64,000 nucleotides of DNA. It comes from Chryseobacterium joostei. Its GTDB lineage: Bacteria > Bacteroidota > Bacteroidia > Flavobacteriales > Weeksellaceae. The first letter of the stretch is position 1. Each line of letters begins with the position of its first letter. The stretch covers positions 4,796,413-4,860,412 of the forward strand of contig NZ_CP033926.1 of the NCBI RefSeq assembly GCF_003815775.1, written 5' to 3'. This document shows, piece after piece, positions 55,441 through 64,000 of the stretch. Position numbers and translations under genes: made by a program. The notes under the pieces were generated by a model. The model did no database searches. It had not been told where the DNA came from and was given only the letters and a program-made list of their open reading frames with translations.

Positions 55441-55467
55441 GCTTTTCTGCGATTTTATCTTTCTAAC

Positions 55468-56736
55468 CTATTCCGGTTTTTCGTTTTCTGCCTCTGTGAT
55501 TTTAAATTTCTTAGAGATAATCATAATAATTACCCCTGCAATCATAAATGGAATGGAAAGAACCTGACCTGTATTGAGTCCTCCAATCTGAATGAATTCA
55601 TCACCTTGAGGTTCTTTCAGGAATTCTACAAAGAATCTGATAGCCCAAAGGATAATAAAGAATAATCCAAATAACCATCCTTGTTGATATTTTTTATTTG
55701 TTTTTCTGTACAATATCCATAGTAAGATGAAAAGAGCAACATAACCTACCGCTTCAAATAACTGGCTTGGGTAACGAGGAACGGTAAGGCCATATTCACT
55801 GCTCTGCTGCGGAAAAAGTAATGCAAACGGAGAGTTCGGATCAGCAGGTTTCCCAACAATTTCAGAATTGAAGAAATTCCCCATTCTTACAAATGCACCT
55901 CCCAAGGCAACTACAATACCCAGCCTGTCATATACCCAGAAAGGATTTTTCTTGATCACCTTAAATGAATAATAAAGAGTGGTAAGAATAATTGCAATGG
56001 TCGCCCCGTGACTTGCCAGCCCTGAGAACCCTGTAAACTTCAACCCATTTTTTGTGCTGATGGGTAGAAATACACTCCAGAAGTCTTCCTTAAATAACTC
56101 TGGCTGATAGAAAATAACGTGACCAAGTCTTGCCCCAAGGATTGTTCCTATTAACGTCCAAGTGAAAAGAGGCTCCAGGTATTTTTGATTAACATTGTCA
56201 ATTTTAAAGATTCTGGTCATTAAGATATAACCGAAACCAAATGCAAAAACAAACATTAAACTGTAGAAATGCAACGTAAAAGAACCAAGCTGGATTCCTT
56301 TTGACGGATCCCAGATTTTAAAAGATGTTTCAAGTTCCACCTTATTTGAAGCAGCGATTGGTTTTTCAGATTTTACAGCATATTTGAAAGTCGTAATATT
56401 ATCTTTAGTAATTTGAGAGTCAATTAATTTAAAGTTCTTGTCGAAAAACTGGTACTTTGAATCCTTGAATCTTGCTAAAGTAGAAGCACTGTAGTTATAG
56501 TAAGCAGGCTCAAAATTAGAGTCATTCAGGATAACCAGAATATTATTATTGATAGCCCTGTCGGGAAAAGCGTTAAGGTCTCCCAGCTCTGTGGTAGAAT
56601 AGATTTTTACGGGAACATTGCTTCCGTTGATGTCTAAAGCTCCGTCAGATAAACCTCCAGGGTATTCCTGTGCAAAAAGACATTGGGTAATCAATGCAAA
56701 TATTACTAGGTAAATTCTGAAAAAAATATTACTCAT
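55468..56736 (-). CDS. lgt: Prolipoprotein diacylglyceryl transferase with an extra secreted N-terminal domain
   Basis: Transfers diacylglycerol to the Cys of prolipoproteins. The catalytic part begins at about residue 148 (GIQLGSFTLHFYSLMFVFAFGFGY) and contains LGARLGHVIFYQPELF, the signature GAFVRMGNFFNSEIVG and PSQLFEAVGY. Seven TM segments fit the family (about 270 residues). The first ~147 residues are unusual: a signal peptide (ends LFAQ) and a beta-rich extracytoplasmic domain (ALDINGSNVPVKIYSTTELGDLNAFP and so on) before the transferase. Function of this domain is unknown. Confidence 0.93.
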   Translation of the reverse strand: MSNIFFRIYLVIFALITQCLFAQEYPGGLSDGALDINGSNVPVKIYSTTELGDLNAFPDRAINNNILVILNDSNFEPAYYNYSASTLARFKDSKYQFFDKNFKLIDSQITKDNITTFKYAVKSEKPIAASNKVELETSFKIWDPSKGIQLGSFTLHFYSLMFVFAFGFGYILMTRIFKIDNVNQKYLEPLFTWTLIGTILGARLGHVIFYQPELFKEDFWSVFLPISTKNGLKFTGFSGLASHGATIAIILTTLYYSFKVIKKNPFWVYDRLGIVVALGGAFVRMGNFFNSEIVGKPADPNSPFALLFPQQSSEYGLTVPRYPSQLFEAVGYVALFILLWILYRKTNKKYQQGWLFGLFFIILWAIRFFVEFLKEPQGDEFIQIGGLNTGQVLSIPFMIAGVIIMIISKKFKITEAENEKPE

Positions 56737-56760
56737 TTTTCTATTGATTTAATAGTTCGT

Positions 56761-57012
56761 TTATTGATTTTTATGTTTGGGTGGAACAGGATCGTAGCCA
56801 CTTCCTCCCCAAGGATGACACCTTAAAATTCTCTTGAATCCCAGCCAGAACCCTTTAAATACACCATGAACCTGTAGCGACTCTATCATATAATGAGAGC
56901 AGGTGGGTTCGTAACGGCAATTCTTAGGAAGTAGGGGCGAGATGAACCACTGGTAAAATTTTATCAAAATTACCAACGGAAATGTAATGATTTTATTGAA
57001 TGTAAGTTTCAA
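56761..57012 (-). CDS. yidD: Membrane protein insertion efficiency factor YidD
   Basis: The 83-residue protein has the family pattern [65 protein letters not shown]. The amphipathic N-terminus contacts the membrane and the conserved Cys residues are present. It assists YidC-dependent insertion. It is adjacent to lgt (24 bases) on the same strand, so both envelope-biogenesis genes may be cotranscribed. Confidence 0.95.
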   Translation of the reverse strand: MKLTFNKIITFPLVILIKFYQWFISPLLPKNCRYEPTCSHYMIESLQVHGVFKGFWLGFKRILRCHPWGGSGYDPVPPKHKNQ

Positions 57013-57114
57013 AACAATGCAAAAATAGGGTAAAAAAATGAAAATTAGTTTAATTTTGTTAGAAGTTTCAGAGCATAGAATTCTGAAATATTGATCTTAA
57101 AAAATAAGAATACC

Positions 57115-58392
57115 TTGAATCAAAATATTCCATTAGCCGAAATATTAAGACCCAAAACCCTGGAGGATGTATTGGGGCAGGAACATCTTACCGGCGAAAA
57201 AGGAACGATCAGAAAAATGATCGAGAACAATTCTCTGAACTCCCTTATTTTTTGGGGACCTCCGGGAACAGGAAAAACCACACTGGCAGAAATCATTTCC
57301 GAGCAGTCGGGAAGGAAGTTTTATAAACTTTCAGCGGTTTCTTCAGGGGTGAAGGACGTACGTGATGTAATTGAGGATGCAAAGAAGCAGAATTTGTTTT
57401 CCGGAAAATCTCCCATTTTATTTATTGATGAAATTCACCGCTTCAATAAATCTCAGCAGGACTCTTTATTGCATGCTGTAGAAAAGGGATGGATTGTTTT
57501 AATAGGTGCAACTACAGAAAATCCTAGTTTTGAAGTGGTTTCAGCCCTGCTTTCAAGAAGTCAGGTGTACGTTCTAAAGGCGTTGAGCTATGAAAAACTG
57601 GAGGAACTTATTGATATTTCCTCTGAAAGATATAATAAAGAAGAGGGGACAGATTTTAAGATTCTTGAGAAGGAAGCCTTTATTCAATACTCAGGTGGTG
57701 ATGCCAGAAAACTGATTAATTCTGTAGAACTGGTTTTAGATCAATATAAAAATTCGGATACCAAGGAAATTATCAATTCGGATGTTCTGGAAGTTCTTCA
57801 GGAAACAATGGCTCTTTATGACAAAAATGGAGAACAGCATTATGATATTATCTCAGCCTTTATCAAATCCATGCGTGGAAGTGACCCCAACGGGGCGGTG
57901 TATTGGCTGGCGAGAATGATTGCGGGAGGAGAGGATATTAAGTTCATTGCAAGAAGAATGCTTATTTTGGCGGCAGAAGATATTGGGCTGGCAAACCCTA
58001 ATGCCTTGGTGATTGCCAATAATTGCTTTCAGGCTGTGAATGTAATCGGAAATCCAGAGGCAAGGATCATATTAAGTGAAACGGCTGTTTATCTGGCGGT
58101 ATCTCCCAAGAGTAATTCGGCATATATGGCTATCAATGAGGCTTTGGCTTTGGTAAAGCAGACAGGGAACCTTCCTGTGCCGCTTCATTTGAGAAATGCT
58201 CCTACAAAGTTGATGAAAGACCTTGATTATGGTAAGGAATATAAATATGCCCATTCCTATGAGGGGAATTTTGTAGATCAGGATTTTCTTCCTCAGGAGA
58301 TCAAAAATGTGAAACTGTATGAGCCTGGAAATAACTCGACGGAAAAGAAAATTTATGAGGAACTGAAGAAGAAGTGGAATAATAAATATTAA
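57115..58392 (+). CDS. rarA: Replication-associated recombination protein A
   Basis: AAA+ ATPase (MgsA family) acting at stalled forks. The 425-residue protein has Walker A GPPGTGKTTLAE, Walker B LFIDEIHRFNK, sensor GATTENPSFEV and the C-terminal tetramer domain (RMIAGGEDIKFIARRMLILAAEDIG). I chose the TTG at 57115 (MNQNIPLAEILRP); an in-frame TTG at 57091 would add eight residues. Neither start is ATG. Confidence 0.93.
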   Translation: MNQNIPLAEILRPKTLEDVLGQEHLTGEKGTIRKMIENNSLNSLIFWGPPGTGKTTLAEIISEQSGRKFYKLSAVSSGVKDVRDVIEDAKKQNLFSGKSPILFIDEIHRFNKSQQDSLLHAVEKGWIVLIGATTENPSFEVVSALLSRSQVYVLKALSYEKLEELIDISSERYNKEEGTDFKILEKEAFIQYSGGDARKLINSVELVLDQYKNSDTKEIINSDVLEVLQETMALYDKNGEQHYDIISAFIKSMRGSDPNGAVYWLARMIAGGEDIKFIARRMLILAAEDIGLANPNALVIANNCFQAVNVIGNPEARIILSETAVYLAVSPKSNSAYMAINEALALVKQTGNLPVPLHLRNAPTKLMKDLDYGKEYKYAHSYEGNFVDQDFLPQEIKNVKLYEPGNNSTEKKIYEELKKKWNNKY

Positions 58393-58396
58393 AATA

Positions 58397-58430
58397 AAAA
58401 AGGATACTGTTTTATAGTATCCTTTTTTTT
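58397..58430. terminator. Bidirectional terminator between rarA and the next gene
   Basis: An AGGATACT/AGTATCCT stem (about 58401-58408 and 58416-58423) with flanking A and T runs. It serves the convergent genes ending at 58392 (+) and 58443 (-). Confidence 0.75.
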
Positions 58431-58442
58431 ATCGTTTAGAAA

Positions 58443-58865
58443 TTACTTCGTTGTGTAAATGTAGTACGTCATTTTGCCATTGTAATCTTTTTTCTCTGAT
58501 TTTGCCACAATCTCAGGGAAGATCTTAGTTGCTGAATCTTTAAACTCATGTCCGTCAATGAAAACCAGATTGTCCTCAGCAATACCGTGCTGTTTGTTGA
58601 TTTCAGCCAGTGTCATTATATCTAATACATTGTGTCCGTTTTTGAATTTATATTCAGTCACCCCATTGGTGAATACAGAGCTATATTTTTTCAAGGCTGC
58701 AGGAAGGCTTGCTGCACTGTTGTACACTTTTGAAACCTGCATAAGTGATTTTTTTGCATTGAACAGATCTACTGTTCCAATAGTATTATCAGCAACTGCA
58801 AGTTTTTTCTGTGCAAATAAGGTTGCAGATGACAGTATTAAAAAAGAATAGAGTAATTTTTTCAT
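58443..58865 (-). CDS. Uncharacterised secreted protein
   Basis: No family recognised. The 140-residue protein has a signal peptide (ends LFAQ) and a soluble alpha/beta domain of about 120 residues (VFTNGVTEYKFKNGHNVLDIMTLAEINKQHGIAEDNLVFIDGHEF). Nothing suggests an enzyme. It is transcribed toward rarA with its own start region and has no partner nearby. Confidence 0.75.
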   Translation of the reverse strand: MKKLLYSFLILSSATLFAQKKLAVADNTIGTVDLFNAKKSLMQVSKVYNSAASLPAALKKYSSVFTNGVTEYKFKNGHNVLDIMTLAEINKQHGIAEDNLVFIDGHEFKDSATKIFPEIVAKSEKKDYNGKMTYYIYTTK

Positions 58866-58978
58866 AATCGGAATATATAACTGTTAAAAACGTGATAAAT
58901 ATAGTTATTTTTTATAAAATGTGAATCAGATCTTGGGATGTTTTAGGTTTTATTTATAAATAAGAGCTTTTGTATTAA

Positions 58979-61210
58979 TTATAGGTCTGTATTTTCTTCA
59001 TTTTTATCTTTTTTGTCAACCATGTTCCTGATGATATTCTTAAGACGTTGAAAGGTAAATGAACTTAGTAACAATATTACTCCCAATGCAATAAATGCGC
59101 TGATTCTTGAAATATTATCCATTTGCCATACATCATATCCGTAAAGTTTTAGAACCATAATACCTACAAGCACAAATCCTATCTTGCTATACTCCTGGAT
59201 ATCTTTTTTAAGTCCGATATAAATAAATAGACTGGATAGAATGGTCCAAATGATTGGCAAATAGACAATGTTGAAATGTTTCTTTGCTGCATAAGAGCTC
59301 ATGACATCTTGAGAAACGGTTAAAACATAGGAGTGATGAAGTTCACAGCTTACCGAAGTAATGAATGCCAATGAAATGATCCAGTAGGAAATTTTGGATT
59401 TGTGAAACTCTGTGTTGGGAATGATTTTGAAAAGTACATAGATAAGAGGTATCCACTGAAGCAGATGTAGCAAATAAAAGCTTGGCTGAAGTCCCTTTGA
59501 TAGGATGTCCTCAACCACTTCCGACGTGGGAGCAGAAATATTGATTATCATCAAGAAGCAAAGAATAATAAGCAGACCCGTTTGAATATCGTTGCTGATT
59601 CTCAGTTGTTTTCTCAGCATCAATAAGATGAAAATATAATAGATGGTGAATAATAGTCCTACATTACTAATAGGTCCCCATGGCATATCCTGCATATGGT
59701 AGGTGATTTCAAGAAGCAGTGCAATGTAAATTACTCCATAGCCAATGATAGCGGTAAGGTCTTCAAAAAAATTACTCTTTTCTGTTTCTTTCTCTTTCTC
59801 TGTATTTCTTAATAAGTATAAATTGATTACCGTTGAGGTGATAGTCACCAAGCTGGTTAAAAATACAGGATTAAATACAATGTTCAGGTTTTCTACATTG
59901 AAATATTCACTCCAGGTAGCGATTTGGGCAAAGATGACCAATGGGAAAAGGAGATGAAAACAGGTTTTGAAGATTTTGTGACCAGTTTTTTTCCAAATAA
60001 AAAGAAGCAGTGCGCTTTCTATGGCCCAAATACTTGTGATGAGGTGGGTCTTAAACTGTAGGGCAATGGCTATCGTAATCAGACTTACTGTTATTCCAGC
60101 AAAAACAGAAAAGGGAGTTCCTGTACTTTTTCTTGTATGTTCCCTAAAGAAAAGAACAGAATTCACTATTGCAAAAATAATAGGGAAGATAATAACAGGT
60201 TCATATTGTAATTGATCAAAGGTATAGTAAAGTCCTATAACACTTGAGCAATTAATCAAGACAAGCATTAAGATATCCAGAGTGGAAAGTTCCTTTTTTC
60301 TGAAATAGTCAAGCAAAGCAAAAACGTAGAAAATAATATAGCTGATTATGTAAAAAGTAACACTTAACAACTGTGGTTTTTCTTCAGTCCAATAAAAAAG
60401 ATAAATTGTGGTGAAGACATAGGCGGTCCATCCCACACTTTTCCAATGTTTAAGGAAGGTTACCGCAAGCATTCCTATATTTAAAAGGGTAAGATAAATA
60501 AATAGGAAAGGGTAGTTGCTTTGTCCCGTGCTGATCATTAATGGTGCTGTAAAACCTCCAATCAATGAAATAATAATCAGTACCTCGCTTTTATAGTAAT
60601 AGGATAAAATAATGGAAATAGCGGTAATCACTGAAGTGATCATGAAAGCTGTATTTTGGGAGAACAAATGATATTCCCTAAAAGCTATAGTGGCGGTAAA
60701 ATATAAAATGGCAATTCCACCTCCCGTTATAATGGATGCAAATGTTTTATAATTTTTTCGGAGAAAATGCCCGACGAGTATTATTCCTGCTCCCGTACAT
60801 AGGCCTATTCCTGCTCTTGCAGTTTCTCCTATCCAGTTTTTATCAATAGCATATTTTACAAAATAGCCAATTCCTAAAACTAGGGTGAAAATACCAATGA
60901 TGGTAAGGATATTCTGTTTTAAGAATTCAAATACTGGATTTAGCCAGTCCTTTTGTTCAGTGGGTGGCAAATTCTTATTCTCATGAGGTCTTATGTCTTC
61001 CCTAGGAGATTCCTGTGGATGTATTTGTTGAGAAGTGATGATTTCTTCAGCCGGAGTTACTTCTGGAGTTATTACAGATTGTAATGTCGTTTTATTGACC
61101 CTGGAATTGAGATCTGATATTTCTTTTTCAAGTTTTCGGATCTTGGTGTTTAGGTTATTGAAGACAATGGCAATAACTACAATTAGTATAACAGCAAAGT
61201 ATTCATTCAT
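58979..61210 (-). CDS. DUF2339 polytopic membrane protein
   Basis: The 743-residue protein starts with a TM segment, then a Glu-rich coiled coil (about 20-80) and a Pro-rich linker. More than twenty hydrophobic helices follow, beginning with FLKQNILTIIGIFTLVLGIGYFVKYAID. This N-terminal signature and length match the DUF2339 family, of unknown function. It ends in an acidic Lys/Glu tail. It is the largest integral membrane protein of the window. Confidence 0.87.
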   Translation of the reverse strand: MNEYFAVILIVVIAIVFNNLNTKIRKLEKEISDLNSRVNKTTLQSVITPEVTPAEEIITSQQIHPQESPREDIRPHENKNLPPTEQKDWLNPVFEFLKQNILTIIGIFTLVLGIGYFVKYAIDKNWIGETARAGIGLCTGAGIILVGHFLRKNYKTFASIITGGGIAILYFTATIAFREYHLFSQNTAFMITSVITAISIILSYYYKSEVLIIISLIGGFTAPLMISTGQSNYPFLFIYLTLLNIGMLAVTFLKHWKSVGWTAYVFTTIYLFYWTEEKPQLLSVTFYIISYIIFYVFALLDYFRKKELSTLDILMLVLINCSSVIGLYYTFDQLQYEPVIIFPIIFAIVNSVLFFREHTRKSTGTPFSVFAGITVSLITIAIALQFKTHLITSIWAIESALLLFIWKKTGHKIFKTCFHLLFPLVIFAQIATWSEYFNVENLNIVFNPVFLTSLVTITSTVINLYLLRNTEKEKETEKSNFFEDLTAIIGYGVIYIALLLEITYHMQDMPWGPISNVGLLFTIYYIFILLMLRKQLRISNDIQTGLLIILCFLMIINISAPTSEVVEDILSKGLQPSFYLLHLLQWIPLIYVLFKIIPNTEFHKSKISYWIISLAFITSVSCELHHSYVLTVSQDVMSSYAAKKHFNIVYLPIIWTILSSLFIYIGLKKDIQEYSKIGFVLVGIMVLKLYGYDVWQMDNISRISAFIALGVILLLSSFTFQRLKNIIRNMVDKKDKNEENTDL

Positions 61211-61254
61211 TATATAGTTTTTATCAAATATAAAGAAATTTGAATTGAGGTATC

Positions 61255-61292
61255 AAAAAATTAGCCCATTACAGTTGTTGTAATGGGCTAAC
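61255..61292 (-). terminator. Terminator after the T9SS-like surface protein gene
   Basis: A 13-bp stem with inner TAGCCCATTAC/GTAATGGGCTA (about 61262-61273, 61279-61290), followed on the minus strand by six T. Confidence 0.88.
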
Positions 61293-61320
61293 GGTATAGA
61301 TAACTAACAATATGTTTATA

Positions 61321-62031
61321 TTAATTGGATACTTTATAGATGTAGAATGAAGCAATACTCGATCCTAATAATCCGGCATTAATAACCCCGGAATCGGTAA
61401 GGCCGAAAGAAACTTTATCATTTGCCTGGAATGAATATAAGGAGTTAATGCTTGAATCAGAAAGGGTAAGATTGACTGCTAGAGCAAGGTTGATACCACT
61501 AAAAGGACGAGAGTCTATTAAGGTAGATACTCCTGCTCTTGTTCTTAATACTCCGATCCCTGGTGCTCCGGATAATAAAGATGCCTGTAATCCTGATCCA
61601 TATCTGAATGAAAAGCCAACAGCATATACTCCTGTAGAGGGTATGTTGTAAGAACCATCAGCATTTGTAAATAAGGCAGCACTACCTATATTTCGGTCTG
61701 TTACTAAAAAGTTGACAGGTTGGAAAGATGATGGGAGAATTCCAAGACTTAAAAGAGTGATTCCTGTGGTTTTCTTAGCCGCATAAATACTTGGGTTAAC
61801 ATTAGATGCTGCAATCAATAATTGCGGATCCATTGAAAAGACTTCTTGGGACCCTGTATCCTGAGCTAAAATATTATATCCAGTTACTGTAGTTGCTGCA
61901 GGGGTGTCCCGAACTCTCAATGTTCCGTTAACATCTAAGGTTTTTGTGGGAGTGTCTGTGTTGATACCAACTTGTGAAAATAGGGGCAAGGTGGCACAAG
62001 CTAATACTAAGCTGTAAATTTTAGTTTTCAT
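61321..62031 (-). CDS. Secreted C1q-like surface protein
   Basis: The 236-residue protein, counted from the ATG at 62031, has a signal peptide (ends LPLFSQ). The very typical Bacteroidetes stalk start VGINTDTPTKTLDVNGTLRVRD follows, as seen in tail-fibre-like and cell-surface proteins. The C-terminal half (from about 120, LFTNADGSYNIPSTGVYAVGFSFRYG to SSIASFYIYKV) resembles a C1q/TNF-like trimeric jelly roll. Function is probably adhesion or structural; no enzyme motif is seen. Confidence 0.8.
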   Translation of the reverse strand: MKTKIYSLVLACATLPLFSQVGINTDTPTKTLDVNGTLRVRDTPAATTVTGYNILAQDTGSQEVFSMDPQLLIAASNVNPSIYAAKKTTGITLLSLGILPSSFQPVNFLVTDRNIGSAALFTNADGSYNIPSTGVYAVGFSFRYGSGLQASLLSGAPGIGVLRTRAGVSTLIDSRPFSGINLALAVNLTLSDSSINSLYSFQANDKVSFGLTDSGVINAGLLGSSIASFYIYKVSN

Positions 62032-62332
62032 GATCAAGATTTTTATTTAGTTGCTAACAAATATACAATAAAAATTATACCCAACATTGTGAAATTTTTA
62101 TTTTTTACGTTATTATGGTGTGATATTTTTAAACGTATGTTTATATTTTAATAAATATTATTACATAATATGTTTACGAGTTATTGATGACTTATTCTTA
62201 ATAAATGAATGGATTTGAGGGGATTAAAAAAGATAAATCTCCCTTTTGTGTGGGTTATTTTTTTAGAAAATATAAGCTGTTCTTGATGAGGTGTTTATTG
62301 TATTTTTTTGTCTGTTTTGAATCACAAAACCC
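62032..62332. other. AT-rich intergenic region without a recognisable gene
   Basis: Between the C1q-like gene start and the pheA terminator there are about 300 bases of low-GC sequence with no ORF of note. The promoter of the C1q-like gene must lie here, but I found no clear TTG plus TAnnTTTG pair. Confidence 0.5.
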
Positions 62333-62368
62333 ACAAAAAAAACACTGTTATTTTAAATAACAGTGTTT
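62333..62368 (-). terminator. Terminator after pheA
   Basis: A 13-bp or longer stem ACACTGTTATT/AATAACAGTGT followed on the minus strand by a T run. Confidence 0.88.
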
Positions 62369-62394
62369 TATTAAGTAGATTTATAGGTCTATTT

Positions 62395-63243
62395 TTAGCT
62401 TTCTAGAAGAAATTCTTTATAATTTCCAAGGAAATCGACATCTGCATTGATGGATTCAAGTTCCTTAAGAGCATTCCCGTGCAGGATATCATTCCAGGAA
62501 CCTTCCACATTAATAAAGAAAAAGTAGTTTCCTAATCCAGTCTTTAAAGTTCTTGATTCAATCTTGCTGAGGTTCATTTTTCTCCATGCAAAAACAGATA
62601 AAACCTGATGTAGGCCTCCGGGATGATCTTCGGGAAGAGTAATAAGCATACCGGATTTCTCTCCTAGTGTCTGCAGGTCTTCGTTTTCGTACTTATTCTG
62701 CAGTTTTGATATAATGATAAACCGGGTATGATTCTGCTCAAAATCCTGTATGTTACGGTTAATGATCTTCAATCCATATAAATTGGCGGCGTACTGATTG
62801 GCTACCGCTGCAATTTTAATATCCTTGTTTTCAGAAACGTACTTGGCCGCCGCTGCTGTAGAAGAAAAATCCTGTTTTGGAATATCCTTATAATGAGTAT
62901 CAAGAAAGTGAAAACTCTGGGCCAATGCCTGTGGATGCGAATAAATTTTCTCTATATCCTCAATAGAATTATCCGGATGTATCATAAGGTGGTGAGCAAT
63001 GGGCATTACTGCTTCTGCTTCAATTTTAATAGACGGTGTCTTATATAAATAATCCAGCGTCATGGAAACAGTTCCTTCTATGGAATTTTCCAAGGGTACA
63101 ACTGCCTTTGCTACATCTCCGTTTTCTACTGCACTGAAACAATCCAGAATACTGGATTGTGGTAGTAACTCATCATTAGGAAAAAGCTGTGCAGTAGCAA
63201 GCTGGGTAAAGCTGGCATGAGGCCCCAAAAATGCAATCTTCAT
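62395..63243 (-). CDS. pheA: Prephenate dehydratase (monofunctional, with ACT domain)
   Basis: Converts prephenate to phenylpyruvate on the phenylalanine route. The 282-residue protein has a periplasmic-binding-like catalytic domain (MKIAFLGPHASFTQLA, VVPLENSIEGTVSMTLD, and the catalytic Thr segment QNHTRFIII). The C-terminal ACT domain (ESRTLKTGLGNYFFFINVEGSW) is for phenylalanine feedback. No chorismate mutase domain is fused. It is monocistronic with its own terminator. Confidence 0.96.
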   Translation of the reverse strand: MKIAFLGPHASFTQLATAQLFPNDELLPQSSILDCFSAVENGDVAKAVVPLENSIEGTVSMTLDYLYKTPSIKIEAEAVMPIAHHLMIHPDNSIEDIEKIYSHPQALAQSFHFLDTHYKDIPKQDFSSTAAAAKYVSENKDIKIAAVANQYAANLYGLKIINRNIQDFEQNHTRFIIISKLQNKYENEDLQTLGEKSGMLITLPEDHPGGLHQVLSVFAWRKMNLSKIESRTLKTGLGNYFFFINVEGSWNDILHGNALKELESINADVDFLGNYKEFLLES

Positions 63244-63368
63244 AAATATTGATATAAGGTATTATTAAAAAATAAAGGTACAAAGGTGCGAATTAAATCA
63301 CAAATAGGATGACGTTTAAGGTTCAATGTTTATGACTGTACTTATTATTAGGAATTGTAGTTTCCCAC

Positions 63369-63403
63369 TATAACTTATAACCTATAACCTATAACCTATA
63401 ACC
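63369..63403. repeat. Heptamer tandem repeat (TATAACC x 4 plus one variant)
   Basis: Four exact TATAACC copies (63376-63403) after one variant TATAACT (63369-63375), lying between the pheA start region and the downstream end of the thioesterase gene. Confidence 0.9.
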
Positions 63404-63411
63404 TGATCTAT

Positions 63412-63819
63412 CTATTTCCAATTAGCTTCAATAAGCTCCATCAGAAAATCAGGACACTTAATCACCTTGTTTGTTTTTGCATCCAGAAAGAAGAGAGTAG
63501 TGGAAGCCTCGGTAATTTTGATATGCTCTTCATTGTAAATTTCATATTCAAAATCGATTCTTACCCCCGGAATTTTTTTTACATACGTATGAATTTCTAA
63601 TTTTTGATCATACAAAGCTGGTCGGATATACTTAATTTTATACTCCGAAACAGGCAACCAAATTCCTTGGTTTTCAATTTCATCGTATGAAATTCCTATG
63701 CTTCGGAAGAGCTCAACTCGGCCCACTTCGAAGTATTCAGCATAGTTACCGTAGTATACATATTTCATAGGATCGGTTTCTGCGTAACGTACTCGTATTG
63801 AGTGTGTTGTGTGTATCAT
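63412..63819 (-). CDS. Acyl-CoA thioesterase (YbgC/FadM type)
   Basis: The 135-residue hotdog protein has the YbgC-type catalytic signature RVRYAETDPMKYVYYGNYAEYFEVGRVELFR with Asp in ETD, then LEIHTYVKKIPGVRIDFEYEIY and STTLFFLDAKTNKVIKCPDFL. I chose the ATG at 63819. The ATG at 63840 lies directly behind the -7 box of the promoter, so the transcript would start downstream of it. Confidence 0.9.
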   Translation of the reverse strand: MIHTTHSIRVRYAETDPMKYVYYGNYAEYFEVGRVELFRSIGISYDEIENQGIWLPVSEYKIKYIRPALYDQKLEIHTYVKKIPGVRIDFEYEIYNEEHIKITEASTTLFFLDAKTNKVIKCPDFLMELIEANWK

Positions 63820-63841
63820 TTTAGGTGCTAAATTATACATA

Positions 63842-63873
63842 CAAATATATTTTTAAATAATCAATACCTGCAA
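63842..63873 (-). promoter_or_regulatory. Thioesterase promoter (settles the start codon)
   Basis: On the minus strand TTG (63871-63873), 21 bases, then the perfect -7 box TATATTTG (63842-63849). Transcription would start near 63835, ruling out the ATG at 63840 and favouring the one at 63819. Confidence 0.75.
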
Positions 63874-63955
63874 TATTTTTTTTTGAAAAGAAAAAATTGG
63901 ACCTTTGTCTTCCTTCTAAAAAACAGTACAAACAAAGAATAATCAGGGCATAAAA

Positions 63956-64000
63956 ATGGATGACAATTTAATGATGATATGGCAGAAATGCCTTCAGTTT
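63956..64000 (+). CDS. dnaA: DnaA, first 15 residues (cut by the right edge)
   Basis: An ATG at 63956 opens a frame that stays open to the window end: MDDNLMMIWQKCLQF. The W-x-x-C-L-x-F pattern is the characteristic start of DnaA domain I in flavobacteria. It is divergent from the thioesterase gene with about 135 bases between the two start codons. Identification is from memory of the family N-terminus and only 15 residues are available. Confidence 0.75.
   Translation, partial: MDDNLMMIWQKCLQF

Noticed and set aside
63820-63840. Alternative ATG at 63840 for the thioesterase
   Set aside because: It immediately follows the -7 box, so it would lie upstream of the transcript start; the seven added residues are not typical of the family.

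Overview
The window is about 64 kb of AT-rich chromosome from a flavobacterium, most likely Chryseobacterium or a close relative. The evidence is the protein-glutaminase precursor at the left edge (an enzyme family known from Chryseobacterium), the TAnnTTTG -7 boxes with an upstream TTG/TTTG, the type IX secretion parts (a PorT-like protein and a C-terminal sorting domain), menaquinone-type respiration, and GG-leader 'bacteriocin-like' peptides. No phage, transposase, CRISPR array, tRNA or rRNA was seen. Most of the window is core chromosome, and the right edge enters the first 15 codons of dnaA, so the replication origin is probably close by.

Left third. A protein-glutaminase gene runs off the left edge. 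A minus-strand tryptophan operon follows (trpE-G-D-C-F, a GNAT acetyltransferase, trpB-A, then lipB). It is preceded by a leader peptide with three consecutive Trp codons and an intrinsic terminator, which together form a ribosome-mediated attenuator. Next come a lipoprotein / cytochrome c / rlmF operon, lysS, the cydAB oxidase with a DfsB-like gene, a T9SS-sorted repeat protein, gyrB, and a pair of DUF3857 transglutaminase-like proteins, of which one keeps and one has lost catalytic residues.

Middle. These genes are a lipid kinase, a C4-dicarboxylate carrier, gamma-glutamyltransferase, a TonB-dependent receptor, a short-chain-type threonine dehydrogenase, a degenerate polysaccharide deacetylase, a metallophosphoesterase and a FabH-like synthase. 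A three-gene operon follows with menG and porT, then a coiled-coil gene and zapA, a 6S RNA directly after zapA, and RNase Y.

Right third. Two short GG-leader peptides with six cysteines each flank a segment holding a YeiH-type exporter with its LysR regulator (11 tandem TAAAATG heptamers lie between them) and a CLC-type fluoride exporter behind a fluoride riboswitch. The rest is housekeeping: gcvT, idi, a hydroxyacid dehydrogenase, mscL, nnr, an lgt with an unusual secreted N-terminal domain, yidD, rarA, a DUF2339 protein, pheA and a hotdog thioesterase divergent from dnaA.

The strongest regulatory elements are the trp attenuator, the fluoride riboswitch and the 6S RNA. The least explained items are the two cysteine-rich GG-leader peptides, the Lgt fusion and the heptamer arrays.
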